Shown: positions 54,603 to 63,637 of the stretch, piece by piece
How positions within the stretch are numbered: position 1 is the first letter of the stretch
Layout of the letters: every line of letters begins with the position of its first letter
Source of the DNA: Micromonospora sp. WMMA1363
GTDB taxonomy: Bacteria; Actinomycetota; Actinomycetes; Mycobacteriales; Micromonosporaceae
Assembly (NCBI RefSeq): GCF_030345795.1
Contig: NZ_JAUALB010000001.1
Coordinates: 4,890,001 to 4,954,000 of the forward strand
Reading direction: 5' to 3'
DNA: 64,000 nt
The notes under the pieces: generated by a model
Databases searched by the model: none
Told to the model about the DNA's origin: nothing
What the model saw: only the letters and a program-made list of their open reading frames with translations
Program-made: the position numbers and the translations under genes

Positions 54603-56471
54603 GACTCTGCTGCCCAATTCGGTTCAGGCGGCGAGGGCGTGATCGAGGCGTTGGAGGTTGCTGGTCCGGGCTGTTGGTAGGGGGTGGTCGGTCCACCAGG
54701 TGTGGAGTCGGACGAGGTTGAGGGCGATCGCGGAGAACACGTGTTGGAGGCGGGTTTTCGCGAGGCCGCGGTAGCGGGTGTGGCGGATGCCGGTGATGTC
54801 GAGGGCCTGGTTGATGGTGCCTTCGACGCCGGCGCGCAGCTTGTACTTGTCGTGCCAGCTGTCGCTGGTCTGTCGGGTGCGGGCAGCGGTGAGGGCGTGG
54901 TGGAGGTCGCGGGGGTAGAAGGTGAGTTGCCGGCCGCCGCGTTTCGCGGTGGTGCACTGGGCGCGGGCGGGGCACGGGCCGCAGGTGGTGGTGGGGAACT
55001 TGACCACGATGACCTCGGTGCCGCGTTGGACCGTGGGGCTCCAGGAGGTGTTGGTGTGTCCTTGGGGGCAGGTGACCTGCCGGGTGTCGAAGTCGATGGT
55101 GAAGCAGGTCTTGTCGTAGCCGGTGCGGGCACGGGCCTGGGCGGACTGGTCGAGCAGGGCCGGGGTGACCATGGTGACGCCGAAAGTCTGCGCGGTGGCG
55201 ATGGTGTCGGCTGAGGGGTAGCCGGAGTCGAGGTAGTGCTCGGCGGGCAGCAGCCGGCGGTCGTGCAGGTGCTGGTGGATGCCGGTGGTGGCTTTCACGT
55301 CGGGGACGGTGGCCGCCGTGGTGGCCACGTTGACGATCAGGTTCGGTGTCGGCCGGGGACCGGTCTGGCCGTCGTGGTCGCTGGTGGTGCCGTGCTCGGT
55401 GTCGGGGTCGCAGGTCTCGGTCAGGTGGACCTTGTAGCCGTTCCAGAACAGGTCGTCGCCTTTTGCGGCCCACCGGGTGTCGGTGTCGTACGGGGAGGTG
55501 ATCCGGGATCTGGCGGGCGGGAGACCGTCCGTGTCCGCCTCCCGCCGCCGGATCACCTCCCGCCCCCTGCTGTCGGTGGTGATCAGATAGTTCTGCACCA
55601 GCACGGTGCGCAGCGTCCGCACCGCGGGCAGTTCGGCCAGCCAGACCGGGGCGGCAGGGGCGAACACCGCGCGCAGCAGGGCGACGGCGTCGGTGCCGTA
55701 GACCTGGGCGAGGCGGTCCCGCTTGGCCTGCGAGGCGGGTAGCCGCCAGGAATCGATGCGTGGCCCGTACCGGTGCGCCCACTCGCCGACGTCGATAGCG
55801 GTGGCCAGCCAGTCCGGTGCGGCCACCGACAACGTTTCCAGGCAGGCCCGTACCGACTCGCCGGCCACCTCCAGACGGTTGAGGTCTCGCACCGCGCTGA
55901 TCACGTGAGTGGAATCGGTGCGCTGCTTACCACCAGCCGCGATCAGGCCCTTGCCGGTCGACACGGTCAGCATCGCGGTGAAGACCTGTTCTTCCAGGCC
56001 GTGCTCGACCAGCCGGGTACGGAACTTGGACAGCACGCTGGCGTCGAAGCCGGGATCGGTCAGCTCCAGGCCGAGCGCGTACTTCCAGTCGATCGCCCGG
56101 GCGACCATCCGCGCGGCCTGCCGATCGGTCAGGTTCTCCGCGAACTGCAACGCGGTCACCAGCGCTAAGGCGCCCGGCGATTCGGCCGGAGCGCCCCGGA
56201 CACCGAACGCGGCAGCGAACTGTTCGTCGGTGAACACCTCACCCAGGTGGTCACGCGCTGATATCGCCACGCTGCCGTTCGGGAACGCCGCGCGGGCCAC
56301 CAGCACCGTCTGATCAGGAATCTGGACCCGCGACCGCGGCCGCATCGACACCCGTACACCCCATCCCGCAGCCACCGACGGAAGGAACACGACCGCGAAC
56401 AGGGATCATGACCCCGTAACCGGCCAGTACGAACGATCCCGACGGCGTGTCACGAATTCGGCAGCAGAGTC
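54603..56471 (-). mobile_element. IS1182-family insertion sequence, complete
   Basis: A 1,869-bp element with 19-bp terminal inverted repeats matching at 18 positions (left GACTCTGCTGCCCAATTCG at 54603-54621; right CGAATTCGGCAGCAGAGTC at 56453-56471). A 6-bp direct repeat GTGCTG flanks both ends (54597-54602 and 56472-56477), consistent with a target duplication and a fairly recent insertion. Confidence 0.85.
54624..56345 (-). CDS. IS1182-family transposase
   Basis: A transposase of 573 residues from MRPRSRVQIPDQT (in-frame extension to 56390 exists). The N-terminal domain contains FGVRGAPAESPGALALVTAL and LTDRQAARMVARAIDWKYAL. The catalytic region has QRTDSTHVISAVRDLNRLE (first Asp) and HYLDSGYPSADTIATAQTFG (second Asp). 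A Cys cluster (TCPQGHTN; CGPCPARAQCTTAKRGGR) precedes RAGVEGTINQALDITGIRH (Glu). The reading frame is undamaged, so the element may be active. Confidence 0.93.
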   Translation of the reverse strand: MRPRSRVQIPDQTVLVARAAFPNGSVAISARDHLGEVFTDEQFAAAFGVRGAPAESPGALALVTALQFAENLTDRQAARMVARAIDWKYALGLELTDPGFDASVLSKFRTRLVEHGLEEQVFTAMLTVSTGKGLIAAGGKQRTDSTHVISAVRDLNRLEVAGESVRACLETLSVAAPDWLATAIDVGEWAHRYGPRIDSWRLPASQAKRDRLAQVYGTDAVALLRAVFAPAAPVWLAELPAVRTLRTVLVQNYLITTDSRGREVIRRREADTDGLPPARSRITSPYDTDTRWAAKGDDLFWNGYKVHLTETCDPDTEHGTTSDHDGQTGPRPTPNLIVNVATTAATVPDVKATTGIHQHLHDRRLLPAEHYLDSGYPSADTIATAQTFGVTMVTPALLDQSAQARARTGYDKTCFTIDFDTRQVTCPQGHTNTSWSPTVQRGTEVIVVKFPTTTCGPCPARAQCTTAKRGGRQLTFYPRDLHHALTAARTRQTSDSWHDKYKLRAGVEGTINQALDITGIRHTRYRGLAKTRLQHVFSAIALNLVRLHTWWTDHPLPTARTSNLQRLDHALAA

Positions 56472-56563
56472 GTGCTGATCGACTGGCGGCCCCGGGCGGG
56501 CCGCGAACTGCGCCGGGTCCGCCGACTGGCGGTGGGCCCGGCGCCCGACGTTCGGGGCGCCGG

Positions 56564-57934
56564 ATGAACGACACGGTGACGCCCTCGGCTCTGCCCGTGC
56601 CGGACGGAGGGCTGTCCGCGCCGCATCTGCGGCCGGTGACGGTGGGCAGCGTGGCGCTGGTTTCTCTGCTGGCGTTTGAGGCGTTGGCCGTCGGCACCGC
56701 CATGCCGACCGTCGCGCGCAGCCTCGACGGCATCGCCCACTACGGCATCGCGTTCGGTGGCCCCCTTGCGGCGGGGGTGTTCGCCATGGTGCTGTCCGGC
56801 CTGTGGTCGGACATGCGGGGACCGCGCGCGCCGGTGTGGCACGGACTCGGGTGGTTCGTGGTGGGCCTGGTGGTGGCCGGGAGCGCCACGTCTATGACGG
56901 CCCTGGTGGTCGGTCGGGTCGTCCAGGGGTTCGGCTCCGGCCTGCTCTCCGTGGCGCTGTACGTGGTCGTGGGCCGGGCGTACCCGGAGCGGTTGCACCG
57001 GCGGATCTTCGCCGCGTTCGCGTCGGCATGGGTCGTACCGTCGCTGGTCGGTCCGGCCGTGGCCGGCCTGGTCGTCGAGCACCTCGGCTGGCGGTGGGTT
57101 TTCCTGGCGGTGCCCGCCGTGGCAGTGCCGGCGGGACTGCTGATCCATCCGGGTCTGCGGGCGATCGGTACGGCAGCGCCGGCGGGTCGTCCGTCCGGAG
57201 CGCTGACCCGGCTCGGCTGGGCCGGTGCGGCGGCGGCGAGCTCCGCGCTGTTGCACGTCGGAGGGCAGCAGCGTGGGCTCGCCGCCGGAGCGCTGGTCGG
57301 TTCGGCGCTGGCCGGCCTGCTGGTCAGCGCGCCTCGGCTGCTGCCGGCCGGGTTCCTCCGGGCCGCGCGGGGTCTGCCCACCGTGATCGGTCTGCGCGGG
57401 CTGGCGTCCGCCGCGTTCGTCGCCGCCGAGGTGGTGATTCCGCTGATGCTCACCCGGGAACGGGGTTTGTCGCCCACCGCCGCCGGGATGGTCCTCACCG
57501 TTGGTGCGGTCTTCTGGTCGACGGGCTCGTGGGCGCAGGGTCGGATTCCGACGCCCCGGTCGCGCGCGATGCTGCCGAGGGCCGGCCTCACGTGCGTCAC
57601 GGCCGGGACGGTCGTGGTGGCGTCCGCTTTGGTGCCGGCCGTGCCGGTGTGGGTCGCTGTCCTCGGGTGGGCGGGTGCCGGGCTTGGGATGGGTCTGCTC
57701 TACCCCTCGCTGTCGGTGCTCACCCTGGAGCTGTCCAATCCGGGAGAGCAGGGCCGCAACAGCTCGTCGCTGCAGTTGAGCGACTCTCTCTTCGCCGCGA
57801 GCGTCCTGGCCCTGACGGGTGCGTTGCTGGCCGCGAGTGAGGTGCCCGGCCCGGGAAGCTACGCCGGTGCGCTGGCGATCGCCGCCGGGTCGGCGCTGCT
57901 CGGGGCCCTGCTTGCCCGTCGGGTGGCGGGCTGA
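56564..57934 (+). CDS. MFS drug-efflux-like transporter
   Basis: A 456-residue MFS protein with 12-14 hydrophobic segments. Motifs: LAFEALAVGTAMPTVARSLDG in helix 1 (motif D1-like), VLSGLWSDMRGPR in the 2-3 loop, and VVGRVVQGFGSGLLSVALYVVVGRAYPER in helix 4-5, as in EmrB/QacA-related exporters. ATG 56564 opens the native N-terminus; the frame upstream to 56447 is IS and leader sequence. The probable MerR-type promoter lies beyond the IS1182 insertion, so expression may now be altered. Confidence 0.87.
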   Translation: MNDTVTPSALPVPDGGLSAPHLRPVTVGSVALVSLLAFEALAVGTAMPTVARSLDGIAHYGIAFGGPLAAGVFAMVLSGLWSDMRGPRAPVWHGLGWFVVGLVVAGSATSMTALVVGRVVQGFGSGLLSVALYVVVGRAYPERLHRRIFAAFASAWVVPSLVGPAVAGLVVEHLGWRWVFLAVPAVAVPAGLLIHPGLRAIGTAAPAGRPSGALTRLGWAGAAAASSALLHVGGQQRGLAAGALVGSALAGLLVSAPRLLPAGFLRAARGLPTVIGLRGLASAAFVAAEVVIPLMLTRERGLSPTAAGMVLTVGAVFWSTGSWAQGRIPTPRSRAMLPRAGLTCVTAGTVVVASALVPAVPVWVAVLGWAGAGLGMGLLYPSLSVLTLELSNPGEQGRNSSSLQLSDSLFAASVLALTGALLAASEVPGPGSYAGALAIAAGSALLGALLARRVAG

Positions 57935-58160
57935 CGTAGCCCACCGACCACCGCGATGTCACCGGATGCAACTCCACGGTCGGGTGGGCGCCGAGTTCCC
58001 GCGCAATGCCGACCTGGTCGCTGTTACCGTCGCGACCGGGAGGAGGCCCGAACAGGTCAGCCTGGTCGCCCGGGGATGGCGCGCACTTCTGGCGTCGATT
58101 TGCCGGGGCTCGGCACGCCAGTGGTGTTGGGCGGCCGTTCACCTCGTCGGTGATCCTCTG

Positions 58161-58706
58161 CTACGGGCGAGCCGACGCGGGGGTCCTGGGCGTCGACGAG
58201 TGGGCCTGGTCTGCCGGCTTGGCCTGTTGCGCCTCGATTGCCCGGATGTGTCGGTAGGCGAACCACAGCGGTGGGAACGCTCCGACAGCGAAGGACAGGT
58301 CCACTGCCGTCCAGAACCACGGGATCTCCCGGACCGGTCCGCAGATCAGCGCCAGCGGCACGATTCCGAGACAGGCGATCATGCCGAGTTGGACTACCCA
58401 GACGTTGCGCACCGGGTCACGTAGCGGCCCCCAGAACGCCACCGCGAGTACCAGGTGAGCGAACGCGAGCCAGTCGGTCCCGTATCGCATGAACGGGTAG
58501 CGGTCTCCGGTCTCGACCAAGCCGATGTGGACCCGTTCAACCCAGGCGACCAGCGCCGGCATCTGGTCGGCGAGCGGGTTGATGGCCCGCAGCAGCCAGC
58601 GCACCTCGATGTCGAGTGGGAACGCGGTCACCCCGCTCAGGATCAGTCCCACCACGACGGTCCACAGCCAGGCGCGGGTGCGCCGCAGGCGCTTCTCGAC
58701 ATCCAT
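58161..58706 (-). CDS. Four-helix membrane protein, unknown
   Basis: A 181-residue protein with four to five transmembrane helices (RAWLWTVVVGLILSGVTAFPL; WLAFAHLVLAVAFWGPL; VVQLGMIACLGIVPLALI; AVDLSFAVGAFPPLWFAYRHI). Polar, conserved-looking loops (VERVHIGLVETGDRYPFMRYGTDW) lie between them. Start ATG 58706 (MDVEKRLRRT). No function can be assigned. Confidence 0.75.
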   Translation of the reverse strand: MDVEKRLRRTRAWLWTVVVGLILSGVTAFPLDIEVRWLLRAINPLADQMPALVAWVERVHIGLVETGDRYPFMRYGTDWLAFAHLVLAVAFWGPLRDPVRNVWVVQLGMIACLGIVPLALICGPVREIPWFWTAVDLSFAVGAFPPLWFAYRHIRAIEAQQAKPADQAHSSTPRTPASARP

Positions 58707-58881
58707 TCCGGCAGGGTAACGATGAGCTTTTGCCGTTCGCGTCCTCGGCCGGCGGTGCATGTTCCCGGTGGCAGGATCCGCCGGACGGCCGCGAGGCCGA
58801 CGAGCGGAACGCTCGTGGGGCCGCCCGCCGTCTGCGGGCCTGCTCCGGCGGCGCCGGGCGCAGGTCGGCCAGTGACCGGCC

Positions 58882-59457
58882 TTACCCGCGTGCCGACCCC
58901 GGGCCCGGTTGCCCGAGCCGCTCTACGACGCCGAGGACCATGTCCAGCCGGTCGTGCAGCGGGCCGCTCAGCTCCAACACCGGCGTGTCCACCCAGGCGT
59001 TCAGCGGATCTGCGTAGACCATTTCCAGCAGCGCGTCATTCATCCGCGCCCGGAGGCCGGGCAACTCCGTGGCCGGCAGGACCCGCTCTGTCTCGGGCGT
59101 GATCGTCGTGATGACCAGCAGGTCGAGGTGTGCGAAGGCGACGCGGAGAGCCGTATCGTCGGCCTCCTCCGACGGGTCCGCGCCAGTCGCGGCCAGGTAC
59201 GCGAGGTAGTCCAACGGAGTCCGGTCGAAGATCGTCCCTGACGGCGACGGCGACGGCGGCGAGCACAGGCTCCGCACCGAACGGGCAATCAGCGACCGAT
59301 AGTCTTCCGGCGACGGCGGATACCGGAACTCGTACCCCTCCTCCTCGAGCAGGTGGTACGGCTCGTCCATTGCCAGGTGACCCGGCATCCGGGCACACAG
59401 CGCTTCGACGAGCGTCGTCTTCCCGGTCCCGTGCGTCCCGGAGACCCCGATCCTCAT
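58882..59457 (-). CDS. P-loop kinase-like ATPase (AAA_28 type)
   Basis: A small nucleoside/metabolite-kinase-like protein of 191 residues. Walker A is GVSGTHGTGKTTLVEAL at residues 4-20. A short acidic loop after strand 2 (AMDEPYHLLEEEGYEF) and a DRTPLDYLAYL segment, typical of this kinase-like P-loop group, follow. Start ATG 59457 has a GTAGGAG site. Substrate unknown. Confidence 0.82.
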   Translation of the reverse strand: MRIGVSGTHGTGKTTLVEALCARMPGHLAMDEPYHLLEEEGYEFRYPPSPEDYRSLIARSVRSLCSPPSPSPSGTIFDRTPLDYLAYLAATGADPSEEADDTALRVAFAHLDLLVITTITPETERVLPATELPGLRARMNDALLEMVYADPLNAWVDTPVLELSGPLHDRLDMVLGVVERLGQPGPGSARG

Positions 59458-59835
59458 CGTGCCCGCTCCTACAGCTTGCCCAATACCAGCCCCGCTCCTG
59501 CCGGCTTGCGAACACCAGCGACATCGATGACGCGATCCTGCCAGTCACGACCCTGACGCCGCCGCCCCAAGGAGTGGCCGCTCCGGTGTGGGAGTGGCAG
59601 CACCGGCGGCGCCGCATGCTGACCCGGCAGCCCAGCCCGATTCCACCAGCCTTAGCCGCCGGTGGACAACTCGGCGAGACTGGTCGTCCATCAGCGCACA
59701 AGCAACGAGTCCGACAGCATGGGTCGCGGTCTGGCTCGTGGACAAGCGCGCCGAGCCCCTGCGGCGCGAAGTCGCGCAGCGGGTCACCGCGTCCCCGGCG
59801 GACATGTCGGAGCGGGCGACTCGGGCCGTCGCCCG
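59458..59835. other. Gap without a convincing gene
   Basis: About 380 bp between the P-loop gene and the YCII gene. Plus-strand frames have starts without ribosome sites and no known domain. Confidence 0.4.
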
Positions 59836-60210
59836 TCAGCGGTCACCGTCGGTGCCGGTCATCAGCGGCCACACCTCCAGGCCGCCCCCGTTCGGGCCGC
59901 TGCCGAAGCGCAGGGCGGGGTACGACTGGGCGATCTCCAACGCTCGTTCCTCACTGTCGACGTTCACCATGAAGTATGAGCCGACGTACTCCTTCGCCGC
60001 CAGGTACGGGCCGTCGGTAACCACCGGCGTGTCCGCGACCATTCGGACCGACCAAGCCCGGGAAACCAAACCCTGGCGCTCCACCAGTTCACCGGAGGCG
60101 CGCAGCGCCTCGTTGAACGCGTCGACCTCGCCGATCAGGGTCCTCAGGTCGTCGGCCGGCGGGCTGTTCCAGATATGCTCGTTGCCATAGATTAACATTA
60201 GGTACTTCAC
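59836..60210 (-). CDS. YCII (DGPF)-domain protein
   Basis: A 124-residue cytosolic protein with the YCII/DGPF fold: KYLMLIYGNEHIWN at the start, TDGPYLAAKEYVGSYFMVNV (the DGP motif) and ALEIAQSYPALRFGSG...VEVW-like ending GLEVWPLM. Such proteins are often neighbours of ECF sigma factors, but none is adjacent here. GTG 60210 has an AAAGGAG site. Function not established for the family. Confidence 0.9.
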   Translation of the reverse strand: MKYLMLIYGNEHIWNSPPADDLRTLIGEVDAFNEALRASGELVERQGLVSRAWSVRMVADTPVVTDGPYLAAKEYVGSYFMVNVDSEERALEIAQSYPALRFGSGPNGGGLEVWPLMTGTDGDR

Positions 60211-60958
60211 CAGGATCTCCTTTCGGCCACCTCACGCAGCATGCCGTAACGAGACCTGCGGCGACCCACGTTCGGGACAGTGCGTCGGCTCCTCGGTAGC
60301 TGTTGTTGAACAGGGCTGAGAATGGTCGCATCAGGACTTGCACAAGTGATCTCCACTCGCGTCGGCGTCTCGGACCGGCGCGTCCTTCTAGTTCTGCAGC
60401 CCAGCAGTGAGCTCGAGGAGGTGGTCTGGCTCACCTATGCCGACCGCCACCGGATCTCCCAGTCGGCCAGGTCATTTTCGATCGTCTACGGGAGAACGCG
60501 CGTACGCGCTGAGGCGAGTCAGCGCGTACAAGGATCACCGGGGCCGGCCGGCCGGGCGGCTGCGGCGGTGTTCGAGCCCGGCCGGAGCACAGCGGCCCGG
60601 ACGGCGCCGTACGGGTATTGCCCAGGCAGTAGACTTCGGTCGTGTTCCGGTACCCTGTCACGTGACAGGTATCTCCATGGGATAGCGGAGACCTTGGCAA
60701 GTCCCCGTTTGCCAGGTGAGAGGCGCCGTTTCCTTTCATGTCCACCTTTGTGGACAGCCTTGTCAGACCGGCCCAGGCCAAAGAGTGGCGAGAATGGTCG
60801 CTACCTCGCCTGCGAGTTGGGGCGCGGAGCTACCGACATGCGATAGCTTCTACAGCCGATCGCAGAACTGCATCCGGGAAAGGCCGATGTGTCTGCCGCG
60901 TTGTGGGTAGTACGCGGGAGGTGACAGGCGTCTGCATCACCGTGAAGAAGGGCAAGCT
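60211..60958. other. Long non-coding region with two palindromes
   Basis: About 750 bp, less GC-rich than average. It contains the perfect 16-bp palindrome CCTGTCACGTGACAGG (60654-60669) and the repeat TGTCCAC-CTTT-GTGGACA (60739-60756). No gene is convincing. It must include the YCII promoter and the promoter of the gene at 60959. Confidence 0.55.
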
Positions 60959-61708
60959 ATGAGTTCCTATACCATCACCATCACCATCGCCGCGGACGAT
61001 CCACGTCAGGCGACCACGACCTTGAGGGTCGAGGTGAACGAAACGACCGCGCGTATCAGTGAACTGCTGGTTCGCGCTGGTGAGGGGCACGGGCTGACGG
61101 CGGGTCAACTTCCCGCTGCCGACATGGAGTTGCTGGTGAAGGCTGTCGGGCCGGCCGTCGGCGGGCAGCGGGCGATGGGCCTGTCGTCTGCTGCTGCTCA
61201 GGACCATGCGCCCGCTGGCCAAAAAGCATCCGTTGCCGACGAGGAGGCCGGCGACGACGAGGTGGACTTGTCTGTTGCGGTAGCCACGTCTACCGCTGAT
61301 GGATCCACCGCCGACGAGTCGACTGCGGCCAGCTCCGTCCGCGGCGATGTGGCCGGGGTCGGCGTCGCGTCGGAGGGCGGCGTCGCGTCGGAGGGCGGCG
61401 TCGCGGCCGGCGTCGCCGTTCCGAAGCAGGCGTCGCGGACGGAAGCGCCGGCTGCTGGCGTCCGAGCAGGCAGGCGTAAGTCTGCCACGCGGAGCACGGC
61501 TACGCGTACCGCGCGGAAGGCTGGCCCGAAGCGGGATGTTACGGGGGACAAGGGCCGCGTGTACCGCCGGTCGCCTAATGACCTTGAGGCGGTCTACCAG
61601 CAGGCTGGCAGCGCGGCAGCTGTCGCCGATCATTATGGCGTGCCGCGGCACACTGCTCAGGGGTGGATTCGTACACTGCGCCGACGGCAGGCCAGCGCAG
61701 CCGAGTAG
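60959..61708 (+). CDS. DNA-binding protein: N-domain, repetitive linker, C-terminal HTH
   Basis: A 249-residue protein. The N-terminal 60 residues form a beta/alpha domain (TITITIAADDPRQATTTLRVEVNETTARI). A long Ser/Ala/Glu linker includes tandem VASEGG units encoded by a repeated 15-bp sequence near 61370-61395. A basic stretch (GRRKSATRSTATRTARKAGPKR) follows, then a C-terminal helix-turn-helix (NDLEAVYQQAGSAAAVADHY, then GVPRHTAQGWIRTLRRRQ). The layout parallels the protein at 53001, although the N-domains differ. ATG 60959 has AAGAAGGG upstream. Confidence 0.75.
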   Translation: MSSYTITITIAADDPRQATTTLRVEVNETTARISELLVRAGEGHGLTAGQLPAADMELLVKAVGPAVGGQRAMGLSSAAAQDHAPAGQKASVADEEAGDDEVDLSVAVATSTADGSTADESTAASSVRGDVAGVGVASEGGVASEGGVAAGVAVPKQASRTEAPAAGVRAGRRKSATRSTATRTARKAGPKRDVTGDKGRVYRRSPNDLEAVYQQAGSAAAVADHYGVPRHTAQGWIRTLRRRQASAAE

Positions 61709-61769
61709 GAGATTCTGCCCGGCCGGTGACGAATACCCGGCCGGGCAGAGCACGGCGATTGGTACAACC

Positions 61770-62077
61770 CTCGCGGAGTCAGGTGCCGACGGTAGGGGAT
61801 GGCGGTTCTTGAACATGTCTCGGCCCGCCGTGACACCGTGCTCGGCCAACTGCTCCGTGGCCAACTGCCCGCTTGTCGGGAGCCAGCTGATCGAGGTGCT
61901 CTCCACCGGAGCGCTGACGGTGTACACCGTGCGCCCCGTCCACCGTCTCCTCACCGACCACGGTGACTCCCGCGCTCTCAAGCAGCGTCGTGACCGGCTC
62001 GACCGGGTCGGCGTCCTCGAGCTGCCTGTCGCAGTCCATCATTTGGCTGGCGACGGCTGTGGACAAGCCCGGCTTCA
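61770..62077 (-). pseudogene. Degenerate lipoprotein-like remnant
   Basis: One frame reads VEPVTTLLESAGVTVVGEET then VDG; a second frame continues RTVYTVSAPVESTSISWLPT and SGQLATEQLAEHGVTAGRD. Together they recall the TVDGVRTVHYTxxxP...LxxxGV segment of LppX/LprG-type lipoproteins. Signal peptide and lipobox are absent, and a frameshift near 61940 splits it. Confidence 0.35.
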
Positions 62078-62107
62078 TCGAGCGGTTGCGGACCGCCGGT
62101 GCCGGAC

Positions 62108-62695
62108 TCACGCCGCCGAGAGCTGCTCGGCCCGGCTGATCACATGGTCGACGAGGCCGTACTGGCGGGCCTGTTCGGCGGTGAACCAGCGGTCCCGGTC
62201 CCAGTCCCGCTGGACCTCGTCCAGGGTGCGTCCGCTGTGTCCGGCAATCAGCTCCTGCATGGTCCGCTTCACGTGAAGCATGTTCTCCGCCTGGATGGTG
62301 ATGTCCGCGGCGGTGCCACCCATCCCGCCCGACGGCTGGTGCATCATGATCCGCGAGTGCGGCAGCGCGTACCGCTTGCCCGTCGTCCCGGCGCAGAGCA
62401 GGAACTGCCCCATCGAGCCGGCCAGCCCCAGCGCGAGGGTGGCCACGTCGTTGCGGACGAAGCGCATCGTGTCGTACACCGCCATTCCCGCGCTGACCGA
62501 GCCGCCCGGCGAGTTGATGTAGAGGGTGATGTCCCGGTCCGGCTCCTCCGCCGCCAGCAGCAGGATCTGGGCGCAGATCCGGTTGGCCGACTCGTCGGTG
62601 ACCTCGGTGCCGAGAAAGATGATTCCTTCCTTCAACAGCCGTTCGAACACCTGGTCGCCGAAGCTGCGCTGCCCGCCGTCCAACATCTTGATCAT
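62108..62695 (-). CDS. clpP: ATP-dependent Clp protease proteolytic subunit
   Basis: Serine protease subunit of the Clp machine, 195 residues. Catalytic triad: Ser94 in LALGLAGSMGQFLL (most ClpPs have AASMG), His119 in RIMMHQPSGG and Asp168 in QRDWDRDRWFT. N-terminal axial-loop region SFGDQVFERLLKEGIIFLG; handle-helix segment MLHVKRTMQELIAGHSGRTL. As usual in actinomycetes it is probably one of several clpP genes. It is not next to tig/clpX but to a ClgR-like regulator, which in actinomycetes activates clp genes. Confidence 0.94.
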   Translation of the reverse strand: MIKMLDGGQRSFGDQVFERLLKEGIIFLGTEVTDESANRICAQILLLAAEEPDRDITLYINSPGGSVSAGMAVYDTMRFVRNDVATLALGLAGSMGQFLLCAGTTGKRYALPHSRIMMHQPSGGMGGTAADITIQAENMLHVKRTMQELIAGHSGRTLDEVQRDWDRDRWFTAEQARQYGLVDHVISRAEQLSAA

Positions 62696-62832
62696 TGCGT
62701 CCGACCTCCACCGCGCCGGCGGGCGACCGCGCGCCCGGGGAACCGGCGCCTCCAGCCTGCGCGCGCTGGTGGACGGGCTCCCAGGGATTCTGCCGGCGGC
62801 AGATCGGCCCAGGGCAGAAGAACCGGAACCGG

Positions 62833-63483
62833 CTAGCGTGCGGCGAGCCTACGCCGGCCCGTCCGGGCCCGCCGCCGCGCCAGCGCCCCGGTGGTCCGCG
62901 CGACGGGGCGACCGGCCGGCGCGGCAGCGATCAGCCGGACCCGCAGCCCGCTCGTACCGAGCGGTGAACCGGCCCGGGCCGGCCCGTCGGCGAGGCGGGG
63001 CCCGATCATGTCCGGGGTGGCGCCGACGTGAAGCGGCCGCTCGGGGGACATCGCCCGGAGGGGCCACGAGCCGTGAGTGGTCGCCGGGAGGGGCAACGAG
63101 TCGATGGTGGTCACCGAGCGGAATCCGCACGCCGTCGGGCCGTCGGTGTGGAACCCGAACCGTGGCCGCGGCTCACCTGACGTGGCACGTGCGACCGGCA
63201 CCCGGTCGGACTGGTTCGGCCGGGGTCCGTGCCCCACCCGCTCACCCCGTTCAACGCGGCGGAGGTCGTCACGTGCCTCCTCCAGCAGCTCGGACAGGTG
63301 GATCCCCAGCGCCCGGCAGACCGCCGCCAGGATCTCGGACGAGGCTTCCTTGCGCCCGCGTTCGATCTCGGACAGATAGGGCACCGAGACTCCGGCGGCG
63401 GCGGCGACCTCACGCAGTGTGAGGCCCTGCCGCTGGCGTAGCCGGCGCAGCACGCCGCCGATCACTCGTCGCAGCAAGGACAT
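62833..63483 (-). CDS. ClgR-like XRE regulator with extended C-terminus
   Basis: A 216-residue regulator. The N-terminal XRE helix-turn-helix (RRLRQRQGLTLREVAAAAGV, then SVPYLSEIERGRKEASSEIL) matches ClgR, the activator of clpP genes. ClgR proteins are usually about 100-140 residues; here residues 75-216 are Pro/Arg/Gly-rich and look non-globular. That part may be a read-through after loss of the native stop. The adjacent clpP on the same strand, 138 bp downstream, supports the functional link. ATG 63483 has GGCGGAG upstream. Confidence 0.8.
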   Translation of the reverse strand: MSLLRRVIGGVLRRLRQRQGLTLREVAAAAGVSVPYLSEIERGRKEASSEILAAVCRALGIHLSELLEEARDDLRRVERGERVGHGPRPNQSDRVPVARATSGEPRPRFGFHTDGPTACGFRSVTTIDSLPLPATTHGSWPLRAMSPERPLHVGATPDMIGPRLADGPARAGSPLGTSGLRVRLIAAAPAGRPVARTTGALARRRARTGRRRLAAR

Positions 63484-63637
63484 GCTCCGCCTCGCCTTCG
63501 TGGTCGTCGTCCGGGGTCATCCCCATCATGCCCGCCCGGTGATCCCGGTGGCGTCCCACGGCCTCGGCGTACGGACCGCCAGCTACCCGCTATGTTGTGG
63601 GCGTGCAGGCGACAGCGGAGTCCGGGCAGGGCCTACG

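Noticed and set aside
61363..61400. CRISPR-like or regulatory repeats in the 15-bp tandem units
   Set aside because: They are in frame within a coding linker (VASEGG) and only two to three units long.
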